The notes under the pieces are model-generated. The model saw only the letters and a program-made list of their open reading frames with translations, was not told the DNA's origin and searched no databases. Of a stretch of DNA of 64,000 nt, positions 12,473-23,660 are shown one piece after another. The first letter of the stretch is position 1. Every line of letters begins with the position of its first letter. This DNA is from Stichopus chloronotus (lineage: Eukaryota > Echinodermata > Holothuroidea > Aspidochirotida > Stichopodidae): assembly GCA_021234535.1 (NCBI GenBank), contig CM037836.1, positions 29,700,769-29,764,768 of the forward strand, in the 5' to 3' direction. The position numbers and the translations under genes were made by a program.

Positions 12473-14159
12473 TATTAAAGCAACTATCATCAGTTTGTGA
12501 TTGGTCGTATCTTTAGGATGGATGTTCTTTCTGATGAATCTCTGCAGTATCTACTGGTACTGGTGGAAGTAGAACCAGTAAAGTACTGATGTCTAGTTTG
12601 CAGATGGGCAACATATCGGTTGACTTTTTAAGACATTCAAGTAACATAATGTTTGGTTTATAGTGGACTTGCTATGGAAAGTTCTCCCGTGTGCTTGTTT
12701 CATGCTAGGTATATGGTTTGATCAAAGTGGCAAGGCTTGAAGTCGTCATGCTGTCATGTCCTCTGTGTTTACTGAAATGCCCTTTAAAAAAATTCACCTA
12801 ACGGGTGACATAACTGCCATCATGGTCTATTTGTTTTGTTGTCTGTGCCCCTCCCTGCAGAAGTGATTTTAGAATTATCTAGAATTAAGTTGGTTAGGCA
12901 TTAAATGACAAAGCAAAATTCGGTTCGAGGAAAGTTTTCCTGACCCTGAGTGACATATAATAGATGTAAAAGAAAGGTTCAATAATGCACCAGGGGACTA
13001 CCACTGCACTTTAAAATTAACTGACCGTTTACCATTAGCCAAGGATGCATAACTATCTAATCCTGCAAAAGTGCTCTGTAGCTTAAGTTGGTGGAAACAG
13101 TTCAGTGTAAAGTTTAAACTTCATCAAGAACAATATAAGATAAACAATTTGTGGAATATAATCGAATATTCCAGCAAAGGTTGTGACCTCTGTTACGCCT
13201 GCCAACTTTGAACTGCAATTAGACCTACTGTATGTGACAATCGAGTTGAGTAACTACTTATACAAGTAACAGTAGGTTACTGGACTTGCATCATTTTGGA
13301 AAGTTACTTGCCATTGTCTTTCCAAAGGACATTTATAGAGATTGACATTTAGAAATGTGATATGATAATCATCAGTTTACATGGTCTTTGCTTCATTCAT
13401 TGCACTTTTTACAGGTTTTGGGATAGTAGGAAAGTTTGCTCAAAACTTTGGTCTTCTGAACAAATATTAACCAGTGTCCTTTCATGGTTGAGTTGTCACT
13501 TTTAATCTAACTCCTTCAATAGGTTCGTTGCTCGTGCACAATGCATAGTTTTTAAACTACTGTGCTGACTATGTAGTTTGAGCCAAACTATGCAGAGTTG
13601 AATAGAGGCCGTTGCTCTTTAATGTACAGGTTCCCATCTCTTGGAAACAAAGATTTGAACAGCCAGTTGTTTGTTAGAAAGATAAGATGTTATACTATAC
13701 ATTTGCTAGATTTGGTTTTAATTTTTTGGCCCAAATATACTTTTGGTTCTAACATTTTTTTGAAGGGTTGCAAATAATCATTTAAGATGGAGGACCTGTG
13801 AAGGAAGGGAAGTCTAGTTAAGCTAAAATTGTTATGAGGTTTATCAAGGTCTGACAGGTTTAATTGTGTAACGACTTAACTCACATCTGATTTTGTACAA
13901 CTTCACATGTACAGAGCATTCATACATTACTCAAAATGTAATATTGCCAAATATGTATTAAATACATGGTTATGTAATAACTACTCAAGTTATCATATTG
14001 CTACATTTTTCTTTTCTTTGCTGAGATAGGTGTAATAATTAATGGATGCTGAACATCACGATATTGGATGAAACAAAATAGTGTATCAATCTTGATTGTT
14101 TTATCCCTCTTTAATCACCTGAAGGCCATCAGAGGTTATGGTCTAAAACTCCCCCGAAA
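12473..14159 (+). other. Probable CCDC124 3'UTR
   Basis: Sequence after the stop is AT-rich and non-coding. No strong polyadenylation signal appears until 14160. I see no further exon or element. The true 3' end may be closer, through a variant signal. Confidence 0.4.
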
Positions 14160-14165
14160 AATAAA
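14160..14165 (+). terminator. Candidate polyadenylation signal for CCDC124
   Basis: AATAAA lies in CGAAAAATAAAGTATTTTGA, followed by a T/G-rich stretch (TTTTGATTTGTGTGTAG) that suits a downstream element. It is 1.7 kb after the stop. Another AATAAA lies near 14667. Confidence 0.4.
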
Positions 14166-15389
14166 GTATTTTGATTTGTGTGTAGGCAGACAGTAGTCCT
14201 ACCTTTGCTCATCACCTCTATCAAAACGATGAAACTTTTAAGAAATGTTGCCTCTCACCGGAGAAACTATAAATTCTTTCCACTGAATCCTAAGTTCAAA
14301 ATATGTAAATATGCTGGTATATGGGTACACTGGCTCTTCAGACAGGTGCAAACCATCCATTAATACCTTTTCATCCTTCTTTCTACCTGCATTACTTTCA
14401 AGATTTGTTTGTGCCTTTTCTACTCCCATGCCTACTCTCACCATCCCTATAAACTTTCATTTGCAATGACAATGCTGACCTTGCCCAAGTTATCCTTCTT
14501 TTCATTACGTATATTTTCACCATGGTCATCTTACCAATTGAACATCCTCTCGTGTTTCATGAATTTCATCATGAAAAGTGCCCATGAAGGAGAGAAAGTG
14601 AAGATGAAACAAAATGGAGCATTTTTGGAGCAAAATGTGTAATTTCATATTTCCAAAATACACCTGAAATAAATTCACCATATGTACCTCAAAAGGATTA
14701 CTTCCAAATGTACAGCTCAAAATTACAGTGCAATGCGAAATTAAACTGGAGAATGACTTGTAGACATACTGTACGATGTTGTAAAATGATGGTTGTAACA
14801 AATCCTCGATGACGTTAATTATTATTTCCAGCCCTTGATAGAAATAACCCAAAGTATACAAAAATAGAAAGATATTAGCACATATTTTGGGTCGTATGGT
14901 TAAAATTTAATCTAGATGCTTTTGTGAATCAATATGTCGAAAAAACTGAAAGTAAAACTCTAATTCATACACAATTTACATGATCAGGCAATGCCGTCTA
15001 GAATCGAATCTCCACCTTCAAGGATTGTGCTTCTCATTCATAGGCCATCATCGAAGTTTAGATTACCACTGTCGTAGGGAAGTATGGTTTTCTAACAAAT
15101 TTATCGGCTGTGGCAATATAGACCTACCTATACTGTCTAAAGATTTTAAGCAGTCTGGCCTTTTCCGGATTCAAACTCTTAAAGCCTGAAAGAAGGATGA
15201 TATTATGAAGTTCCGTGATCAAGAATGTATTTGACTGGGATGTTTTCTCTGTGTTCACTGCAAATAGCTTTACCTTCCTAACTGGAACAGTTTCAACTTT
15301 CATTAGTAAACTTAACTTTCCCAAGCGTAAAAAACTTTAAACATGTTTTTATCTCGTCTGTATGACAGGCCATTCTTTTTTTTACTCCC
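14166..15389. other. Intergenic, nothing recognised
   Basis: Only short random frames are present, on both strands, with no domain-like composition. I see no element with clear borders. Confidence 0.4.
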
Positions 15390-15680
15390 TATTTAAGGAT
15401 ACCATCAACTTATTAGTGATATTATTAAATATTCAACAATATATGCTTTTATTTTAATTATATGTTTAATTTATTAAAGATCTGCAATTTAGTTGATATC
15501 AATAAATCAAATTCATGATATCTGGAATAATTTTGTGATATGTGTTAAAAGATGAATCCTTTCCAGACATAAAAAACTAAATTATTCAAGTTGACATCAC
15601 ATACTCAAAATCGGGTATCACTAAATCCATTGAAGATGACGTCACATATCATTAATTCTAGCTTATTTAAACATTTTGTT
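15390..15680. repeat. AT-rich GATATC/TTAATT repeat sequence
   Basis: The stretch is dense in ATTAAT, GTTGATATCAATAAATCAAA and CATGATATC motifs that are palindromic or near-palindromic. The same style recurs at 16680-16930 and near 28090-28170, suggesting a dispersed AT-rich inverted-repeat family. Borders are unclear. Confidence 0.35.
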
Positions 15681-15724
15681 GACTTGAATTAGCGATAGCA
15701 TTAAATGACGCAAGGAATCTATAG

Positions 15725-16665
15725 CAGGTCGTGATGGCGTGCGTGTGTGTATGGGTGTGTGTATGCGTGTGTGTGCGTGCGTGACGCCTTGGCTTGTAAA
15801 CACGATATCTCAAGAAGGGAAAGGTGCCTTAACTTCAAAGTTGTTGTGCTGGTAATTCACTGTAAGTACATAATCCCTATTGTTTTCATAGAGGTCAAAG
15901 GCCATTTGAAGTCACCAGAGCTTAAAGTATGAAAATCTATTAAGGAAGGGTCCTCAGCAACTGAATTCAGGTAGAACTTGAAACTGTCAACACTGTTAGC
16001 ACTTGATGAGCAGCATGTCCTGAATGTAAACATATGAAGAGGTTAAATCACTCATATTGGGGCAAATAATGGATGTTTATTTCTGACTGAAGTTTGCCAA
16101 AATGTAGATCTATGTTTCATTGAAGAGGTCGTTGCTAGATAGACTTTGGTCTCGTTCTCTTTCAGTTTGTGAAACATTTTCCTTGCCATTTTCTATGTCA
16201 AACAACCATTTAACACTTTCAGCTCTTATCACTTTTTCTAAGCCTTCAGAGAATATCCCTGTTGCCAGAAACTTCCTCTCAAGATTTACAAAGTACTTTG
16301 TTGTTTTAGTCACAGTAAACCTCCCTCGGGCGGCTTTGTTGACTTCCACAATCTTAGGTCTGTAACCACAATTCGGTGTCACGAACTTTCCATCAACTTG
16401 GGAATTACCTCCTTCATGACCACAATTGTCATCAATGCTGAGTGAATGACATTACTCATTCATATTAGCACTTGGTAACATCAAACTCATAAGTGATACA
16501 GAATGCGGTTGCATTCTTGCATTTTGTTTTTCATTTTGATATGGTCCCGTCCCTTCTCCGCTGGGTTGCTTTTGCTTGTAAGTGATTTTGTGTGTGTATG
16601 AAAAATGCGATATTTGTAAGGAATCACAAAGTCATTTGACTTTCTGGTTAAATAAGCCAGAATTA
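15725..16665 (+). repeat. Composite repeat: GT tract, GGTCA block, unknown ORF, AATCACAAAGTC tail
   Basis: The order is a GTGTGTGTATGGGTGTGTG tract; GTGACGCCTTGGCTTGTAAA and CACGATATCTCAAGAAGGG; GAGGTCAAAGGCCATTTGAA; a minus-strand open frame (16110-16437); and finally GGAATCACAAAGTCATTTGA then CTTTCTGGTTA near 16619-16650. Parts recur in the same order at 56730-58380. The AATCACAAAGTC tail recurs near 55284 and 60240. This suggests one larger dispersed element made of a satellite-like block plus extra sequence. Confidence 0.5.
16110..16437 (-). CDS. Unrecognised open frame inside a dispersed repeat, possible exon or transposon fragment
   Basis: On the minus strand the frame runs from a plausible acceptor (TTCACTCAG/C, exon start 16437) to TAG at 16110-16112, about 109 codons. 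It reads through DDNCGHEGGNSQVDGKF, TPNCGYRPKIVEVNKAARGR and KYFVNLERKFLATGIFSEGL, then a charged tail. Composition is protein-like, with paired Cys-Gly motifs. A diverged, broken copy of the CGY region lies at 58085-58375. I do not recognise the family. It may be a transposon-encoded domain or a duplicated gene fragment. Confidence 0.3.
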
Positions 16666-16679
16666 AAGGTATGTGACGT

Positions 16680-16935
16680 CGTATTTTATGTTATTATAAA
16701 CGTCAATTAAAACGTATTAAGAGAAGGCAGGATTACCATATGTTATGTTACATTTGTTGTTATGTTACATTTAATGCAATTAGATATAGATATATGCAGT
16801 AGATATCTGTAAGTGATTTTATGATACTATCAATTTAATTAATCATATATCAACAATTCATTTTTTATATCAAAAGATCGTTTAATTTATGCTGTCATTA
16901 ATTCATTTAATGATATGTGACATAAATCATTAATT
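16680..16935. repeat. AT-rich imperfect palindromic repeat
   Basis: It is rich in TTATGTTACATTTGTTGTTA, TCAATTTAATTAATCATATA and TAATTCATTTAATGATATGT, and resembles 15390-15680. No coding content and no clear terminal repeats. Confidence 0.35.
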
Positions 16936-17781
16936 ATTTGGTGATGAACAAAAAAAGGCTTGCCATACGTTCGCAACGGACAGCTTTTTTCAACCCAACT
17001 TGTACAAATAAATGTGGATGTCACTGCAAATATACATTGTCGACATAAGGCAAGCAACTTAATGATCCTTGAACAGGCCCAGTGCAACAAAACAAACTTG
17101 GATATCGAAATGTCGCTTTGCAAACTTCAAATGTTTTTTTTTTTCATCTGTCCACAATTCCATACTGTTCAGGGAAAAACTTAAGTGATCCATCTAAAGG
17201 AGAATGAAAGTCAAATCTTTTTACAATAAAAGAAACTTACTGTTCAATGAGAAATGAACGTGGTAAATATCATCAAATTTCATCTCATGTTTACGTTTCA
17301 AAATATTGCAATAAGGAAGTTGGTAAGATATCAATTAGGATGCTATAGCAATCTGAGATTGTGATGTCAAAAGCTCACCAATTGTAACTGAAAAGCAGTT
17401 TGCTTTTCTTTACAAAATATTGTCAAATGAGCTTTAACAGGTTTGTCTAGAATTATATCAAAATGTTAATAATCTGCCCAAATTTTGATATGATACTTAC
17501 CATGTAAATCAGCACATAATTCATTCAAATGAATATGAATTTATGGAAATTCAGATGTGAGAAACAACGAAATACATTACATTTCTGTTATCAGAGACCT
17601 TATGAAATCATAATTTGACTTATTCAAGTCTGCTTACATTCAACTGCAGTAACAAATGGCAGCACTCTTCTTTGAATTTCAAAAGAGTACAACTTGAAAA
17701 GGAAACAACATTTTGAAATCAAACTTTGTCAAACAATTCTTCCTCATATTTCATAAAGATATTCACAGACTTTCGTTTTCT
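16936..17781. other. Intergenic, nothing recognised
   Basis: AT-rich non-coding sequence between the AT-rich repeat and the 3' side of the zinc transporter gene. Confidence 0.4.
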
Positions 17782-17787
17782 TTTATT
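17782..17787 (-). terminator. Candidate polyadenylation signal for the ZIP gene
   Basis: TTTATT on the plus strand reads AATAAA on the minus strand, about 510 nt after the transporter stop codon. A second AATAAA overlaps the stop codon itself (18297-18302) and is unlikely to serve. Confidence 0.35.
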
Positions 17788-18297
17788 GTCTCCTACTAGT
17801 ACACAATGCGTACATTGCAGTAAAAATTAATTACTTCAATCACGTTACAGATATGTTGGTTGAGAATGCTATCAACAAGTTCATTATTAATTGGATAAAT
17901 GGTAGACGACCGGTTAGCCAGTGCCTGACTGAATTTGCTTTGCTATTGTTTTTAAACAACTGACAGCTCGAAACCAGAACGTTTTTGTCAGCCAGGAATG
18001 TCTCGTGCCTGATTTAGAGAATCAAAGCATAGGCCTGCATCATAAATAACGAAGAGAGACACTATTCAATGCATTACATGACGGATGTTAGAATTATTTT
18101 CTTTTCTGAACAAAAAAAAAATGGAAAAATAAATGTAGGAACATTAAGTCAAGATGTGCTAAATATACTAGCTTAGCAGACCGCACCAATTCATAAAACA
18201 TAAGAAAGCTAGGTACAATAACAACGCCCAAATAATTTTGAAGTTCATGTAGATATATATAGTATATATGTACGTAGTCATGGCCATGCAGGAGTAT

Positions 18298-19371
18298 TTA
18301 TTCCACGAAGACACCCTTGAGAATGGCAACGATTCCAACTCCCAAGAACATCGACAAAAATCTTAAGACTGACCCTCTTTGGCGAAGTTCATCTGGAAGT
18401 ATTTCGAAGAACGTGACGTACATTAATGTTCCAGTAGCCAAAGATTGCAGAAGTCCCGTTGTAATGCTGCCTCCCTGTAAACTGGTAGCGAGATGCGTTA
18501 TCACGATGCCGATGGCAATGCCGATGGGAGTGGCCGACGCAAAGACTAACAAGTATAAATATACCGGATCACGAGATGATTTTCTCGTCTCTGTTAATCG
18601 GATACCGAGACTAAAGGAAAACACCGATTTATGCATTGCAATTGCGATGAATATTTCGAGCAGGGATTTAAGACTCGTCTGAAGTCCGATGGCAAGACCG
18701 TCGAAGATTGAATGGAAAGATAAAGCAATAACTAAAGCTACCATTCTGAAGCTCAGTAAAGGTTTCAGGTCATCGTCTGGCGGCACCGGCTCGATCGGTT
18801 TCATCAACGGAGATTTGGGGGTCGGTTCTTCAGCTGTTACCGCATCGCCTGCTTGATCATCCACTTCCCCGTTTTTCTGAATACCTGCGTCATATCGACA
18901 AGAGTCGACGCACTCCGCTACCTGGTAACCATCTTCACTGTCAAAATATTTATGAGTGCATCGGTCGATGCAAAGCTCACAAATCAGGAGAAATACTACA
19001 CCAAAAATGACAGTCAGTTCTGCTAAAGGGTAATGTTGGAAAAACTCCAGATTAACATCAGTATCTTCTATTGCTTCCCTGGCTTCTGGAAGCAGGTCTA
19101 ACATGCAAGTGGCTAAAAACACTCCACCAGCGAAACTGTTCAAAGCTCCGAGAAACTGTTGCAAATCCAAGAATTTCTTGTGTCCTACATTTGCCGCTCT
19201 CGTAGCGGATTGTTTATCCATTGAAGTATTTTGTGTGACGCGACAACATTTGATTAAAATTAAAGGTAATCCACCACATACGAAAACTAGGGCTAGTAAA
19301 AATCCAGACGAAAGCAGCTTCCATGATAACAATGCCATAACTGTATCGTTACTTTTCGGTTTTCTTATCAA
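18298..19371 (-). CDS. ZIP family zinc transporter, SLC39A1-3 type, intronless
   Basis: A single open frame of 357 aa. ZIP proteins move Zn2+ (and some Fe2+) into the cytosol across the plasma or an organelle membrane. Eight hydrophobic segments are visible, near residues 18-41, 73-94, 115-134, 207-229, 238-259, 270-293, 301-322 and 334-354. TM4 has the subfamily signature FHSIFDGLAIGLQ (His220) and TM5 has IAMHKSVFSFSLG (His247), the metal-binding residues of the family. The long loop (about 135-206) between TM3 and TM4 is acidic and Pro-rich, not His-rich as in many ZIPs, and has several Cys. The first ATG sits just before a short basic N-terminus; a second Met at residue 12 could also serve. 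Neighbours are unrelated. Intronlessness may mean an old retrocopy or lineage-specific intron loss. Confidence 0.9.
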   Translation of the reverse strand: MIRKPKSNDTVMALLSWKLLSSGFLLALVFVCGGLPLILIKCCRVTQNTSMDKQSATRAANVGHKKFLDLQQFLGALNSFAGGVFLATCMLDLLPEAREAIEDTDVNLEFFQHYPLAELTVIFGVVFLLICELCIDRCTHKYFDSEDGYQVAECVDSCRYDAGIQKNGEVDDQAGDAVTAEEPTPKSPLMKPIEPVPPDDDLKPLLSFRMVALVIALSFHSIFDGLAIGLQTSLKSLLEIFIAIAMHKSVFSFSLGIRLTETRKSSRDPVYLYLLVFASATPIGIAIGIVITHLATSLQGGSITTGLLQSLATGTLMYVTFFEILPDELRQRGSVLRFLSMFLGVGIVAILKGVFVE

Positions 19372-20740
19372 ATACCATATGTCGCTCTAACCATTAACCG
19401 TTAACGTATAACACAGGAACCGAAAGGTCTTTAATGTTTAAAACCATGCAAAATGTAGTTGTTTTACGTGACGGTTGTGATGAGCTATATGAATAAAACT
19501 GAAACTCGGGAAAGTGATGGAAGTTCTTTTGTCAACACAGATGTATTTACTCTATATGACAGCTGTCTAATTTCTTGAAAATGGCTCTTTAATATTTTTA
19601 TAGACAATCGGGTTCCAAAAGTTGTAAACAACGTTTTGCCACTTCAGTGCTGTTGTAGTCTTTTATTGTTTGCGTTAGCTTTTGTTAGTATAGTGTTTTG
19701 ATTATTTCAAGATGGTTCTCTTAATCATTCTTTGTCACCGCTCATCTAGCTCCTATAGCCTTTAAAAAGCTATCAACATTTGACTAAAACAAATTTCAAA
19801 CCAACTAAAAAAATTCCCTGTTTTTTTTAAAAGCAATGAATTTACTAGCAAATCTTCAAGTTCAGTTTTCGATGTCACAAATTATTTTACCCAGAAGCAT
19901 ATTCCAACTTTGTAACCCCTTTTGTCCACTCTTATGATAAACACCATTGTTAAGCCCATAAACAAAACGAGTTCACAATTAAAACTTTTTTGAATAAGAT
20001 GCAAGAAAGTTCTTTTTGTCACAAGGTAAGCTTATGTGAACCTGGATCTAAAAACCAAGTTAAATACCGTACCGCATGTGACGGGAAAAGGTAACTTGTA
20101 AACCAACTCCAGAACGTCGAAGTCTGCAAAGTTATTAACTATCGTCAATCCAACGACATTCTCCAATCGTATGCATCGGATAAGAAAGAAGATATTCCGA
20201 TGGTCGTTACTGAAATCCTTGACTATTTAAGAAATAAACCAGGGATGCTTGTGAATGAAAGTCCCATCAACTTTAACAGAATTGTCTCAATATGTTTTAT
20301 CTTCCTGTTCGTGAGAATATTTTCCTACCAATAATGTGTAATGGGTTCCAAAAGGAAGATAAAAGTATGGAAGCTTTTGAAGGATACAAGCTATTTTTCA
20401 AGGATACAAGCGTTACGTTACAAGCATCACATTACAGTATAAAATTTTCTCTAACGGTTCTATTTATTCAGCCTTATTGGACAGACAAACAATTTAATAT
20501 GTAATACCATCATAATTATGAAAAATTGGGATTCGATATTGTCTTTTTTCCTATATAATTTCATGTAACTTACTCTTAATTTTGTCACTTGAGCTGTGAA
20601 CGTAAAATCTGATATCGAAAAATGAGCCTTCGGTCGGATGGATAGGAAAAACGATACAACTGTTAAGGTGATTAATCGATCTGTGAACCCTCCCCTTTGA
20701 AGGATGGGTTGAGAGAGGGCATAGGTGGTTTGAGGGGTAT
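19372..20740. other. Upstream flank of the ZIP gene
   Basis: Non-coding for the most part; it should hold the transporter promoter, but I see no clear TATA box or metal-response element. A stop-free stretch at 20093-20335 (+) is noted separately among the findings. Confidence 0.35.
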
Positions 20741-20744
20741 TTAA

Positions 20745-20993
20745 AGGCTGTAATGCATCACCCTAAGCTATATTTTTACTTTGCGGAAAGCAAAATTCTC
20801 AACTGGTTCTAAGTTACAGTACTCTTAGATTGACAGCAAATTCGAAAGATGCAGAGCAGCTCGTTTTACACAGCGTACACATGGATCCACTGTTTTGATT
20901 ACACATGTGGAGGACTTTAAGACAGGCTGAGGGAGGGACTAGAGGTAGGTGGTTGGGAGAACTGAAACTGTCTGGGGTGATGAGTTTGTGCCT
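20745..20993. mobile_element. TTAA-bordered MITE-like element, 249 bp
   Basis: The left end AGGCTGTAATGCATCACCC and the reverse complement of the right end AGGCACAAACTCATCACCC are imperfect terminal inverted repeats. Each is flanked by TTAA (20741-20744 and 20994-20997), a possible target-site duplication. The interior is non-coding, so it is a non-autonomous DNA-transposon derivative. A TA duplication with slightly longer ends is an equal reading. Confidence 0.55.
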
Positions 20994-21280
20994 TTAAATG
21001 ACGTCGTCAGTACGTTGTAGGCTGATTCCATATAAGGACGTACTTAAAGTAACAAAGTCGTTTATTTGCGAACATAAATCATGCCAAGTTCCAACGTATG
21101 TATTTTGATTAATGTCCGTTTTCGGGTTCTTCATGACCCGTAAAGGACTTACCCACTCTGACATCATATACACTGCTGGATAATGATCTCTGGTCGGCCA
21201 AATATACGCGTATTACCACAAAGCATGCGCATTAACAAATTTACACAGGACTTCTTTTGTGGATGTTTTTGTCTAGGTGG

Positions 21281-21299
21281 TTTTTTTTTTGGGGGGGGG
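21281..21299. repeat. T10-G9 homopolymer junction
   Basis: Ten T are followed by nine G, then a G-rich purine stretch to 21313. It is prone to slippage and to assembly error. Confidence 0.7.
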
Positions 21300-21313
21300 A
21301 GGGGAGATGGGGT

Positions 21314-22097
21314 GGTAGCCTCAACGTTATTGTAAATATGGTAAAGAATAGAGTACAGCAGACTTGTATGATAGACTCGTAGCTTTGCCAAGAATGCAAG
21401 CAGATGAGAAGCAACAAAATGTCCTATCTGCGCCTACGTGCAGCTTCCTTCATCTACACCGCACGCAGATCGTTGTATGTTAAGACTTTTTCTGATGACA
21501 GTGCCACGTGACATTACGTCAATCGCTTTTAAAATATCACCTTCCCGTCAATCACTGCTACGCAAGCATATGCACTTGCCCTGCACTTCATGATTTCATA
21601 TATATGATTTCATAACAATTATTCAAAGTGTTATCTACAACGTTTGTCTTACGGAAATGAAAAGTCTCTCCTACAATTGGGAAAACCATTTATCTCTTTC
21701 ATGAAAGAACTTTTGTTTCACTGAATTGCATTTATTGATAGGTCAACCAGGTATTATCCTTTGTTGTTAACAAAAAGGTTAACTATACCAGCAAGTGAAA
21801 AAGATTTAACCTCTTCTATGATTTTTGGCTACGGTTAAAAAAAAGAAGGATTTTTTCTATGATCTTTTATTGTACGCTACCTTGTACTCTCACAATATTC
21901 CTCACGCGTCTCGTGTCAGTTATTATTGGCAAACGTTTCACTTGGGAGTGTAAGTAAATGGTTTACTCCCAACTTTTCAGAGTTGACAAGAAAGAAAACC
22001 ATTTTACCACCCTGTGCTTTGCTAATGGTCATAAAGTATTCCCACGAAGTCTGAAAAGGTTATCCTATTGACACAATGACGGCTTATTACTGGGTGA
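21314..22097. other. Intergenic, nothing recognised
   Basis: No gene or element with clear borders is visible. Confidence 0.35.
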
Positions 22098-22170
22098 ACT
22101 ACTATTACTGCTACTGCTACTAGTACTACTACTGCTACTACTACTACTACTACTACTACTGCTACTACTG

Positions 22171-22208
<38 letters not shown>

Positions 22209-22209
22209 G
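22098..22209. repeat. ACT/GCT trinucleotide microsatellite
   Basis: About 37 triplets, mostly CTA interrupted by CTG, with purer CTA towards the right. It gives false Val- or Thr-rich frames; none is a gene. Confidence 0.9.
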
Positions 22210-22494
22210 TATAAATCTGGGTTGTAGCAAAACAGAAATTATGGTTGTTTGACCGAAGGATACTTAGGAGAGACACACTGCGGAACATATTGAGGGGTAT
22301 TGCAAACAGTCTTCTCACTCAAAAGAATTTTGCAGGAAATAGATGAATTGACGAGATCTCATTTCTCGATGAAACGTCAATTTTCTGAATTTTGTCATTT
22401 TGAGGTCAGCTCGTCAATTTGCAAATAATTAACGTTTTGTCAAGTTGATAACTCGCCATGGATAAATTCTTCTCTTCAAAATTTATGACCGCTG

Positions 22495-22631
22495 TACGAA
22501 AGCGTGTTAAGGGAGAAAGGAAAAGTTATTTTTAATTCGTAATAACGAATTAATAATTCGTGATTACGAATTATTAATTTGCAGTTACGAATTAAAAATA
22601 CATTTTCCTTTGGCCTTAATGGGCTTTCGTA
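22495..22631. mobile_element. Fold-back MITE of about 137 bp with TACGAAAGC ends
   Basis: The left arm begins TACGAAAGCGTGTTAAGG and runs through AAAGGAAAAGTTATTTTTAA. The right arm reversed begins TACGAAAGCCCATTAAGG and runs through AAAGGAAAATGTATTTTTAA. The inner arms 22529-22542 and 22585-22598 are perfect complements. Nearly the whole element is stem. TA at each end fits a Tc1/mariner-like target, which is inference. Confidence 0.75.
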
Positions 22632-23251
22632 TCTTTGACCTAAGAACACATTTAAATGATTTTTAGATGAAATTTTGTTTACTAGTGATGTAGCTGAAGG
22701 TTTCGAAATGAAAATAGTCATTGTGGAAGCCTAGCATTTTACCAAGGATGTTGACGCAATTGTAACTTCAAACTGATGGAGCATCTATCTACCAACTTAA
22801 ACGTCATCAATGGAGTTGCGGACAAATACTCTTCTGAAATTTTGACCTTTGACTTTTAACTTTGACAACAAAAAATATATATAATATAAAGATGGTTTTT
22901 CAGATACAACTTTGTATACCATTGATAAAGTTTCATGAAAATTGTTTTTTTTTTTATTGAAAAATACAACTTAAAAAAAACTCTACTTTGACCCCTGTCC
23001 TTTCATCTCTGACCTTAGATTTTGACGGGAGACACAACTTTCGACCATTGGGAACTATCTACTGACTTTGACCTTCATCAACATTGTGGCAATGGAGGAA
23101 TTGTGAATGCAAACTTTGGAAATTGGAAAATTTTCTCACACATTTATACAAACACAGGAGCACACGTTATTGTCACTTGCCAGTGAGGTGTCATTCAGGG
23201 CCACTGTAGTTACCATATCGGGCTGGATCCCCCTTGTCTAACTTAAAAGGC

Positions 23252-23264
23252 GGGGGGGGGGGGG
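23252..23264. repeat. Poly-G run (13)
   Basis: A homopolymer of 13 G followed by AGG. Length may be unreliable. Confidence 0.8.
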
Positions 23265-23424
23265 AGGAAAAAGATAAAAAAAAGAGTAGGTGAAAAAGTA
23301 GCTAATTTTACACTCTGTGTTACAAAGAGTAAATTATCATGATTAGAATAGTAAAACGTTGATTGAGAAGGGAGATCAGAAAGTTTATGGACTACGTTTG
23401 GTTTAGTTTAGGCCTAGTATAGAA

Positions 23425-23660
23425 GAAAGGATCAGGAGGGACAATTAAGTCCCTATCAAGGACCCTGAAAAAATACAAACAAATAAAAATAAAGATACAA
23501 CACCCAAACCCGGTCACAAAGCTTAAAGTACTTGCCCCGTACATTTTTAAACCCATAAATACTTCTCGTCATCTCTACATCCTCAGGCAACCCATTCCAT
23601 TGCAGAGTAAAAGAAGTAACGAAGACTCCTATGTTGAACCTTCCCGTGGAGGAGGTTCAA
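23425..23660 (-). mobile_element. 3' end of a non-LTR retrotransposon, copy B
   Basis: The minus strand encodes a reverse-transcriptase C-terminal tail: FVTSFTLQWNGLPEDVEM, then SIYGFKNVRGKYFK. This fits the usual WNxLP...FKN pattern at the end of ORF2 in Jockey/CR1-like elements. Downstream on the same strand are CAGGGTCCTTGATAGGGAC and a hairpin (23438-23453), both shared with the copy at 24819-25145. It is truncated at its 5' end. Confidence 0.65.

Noticed and set aside
18317..18682. 121-codon frame opposite the ZIP gene
   Set aside because: It is antisense to a strongly supported coding region and has no family features.
22022..22318. Val-rich minus-strand frame
   Set aside because: It is a translation of the CTA/CTG microsatellite.
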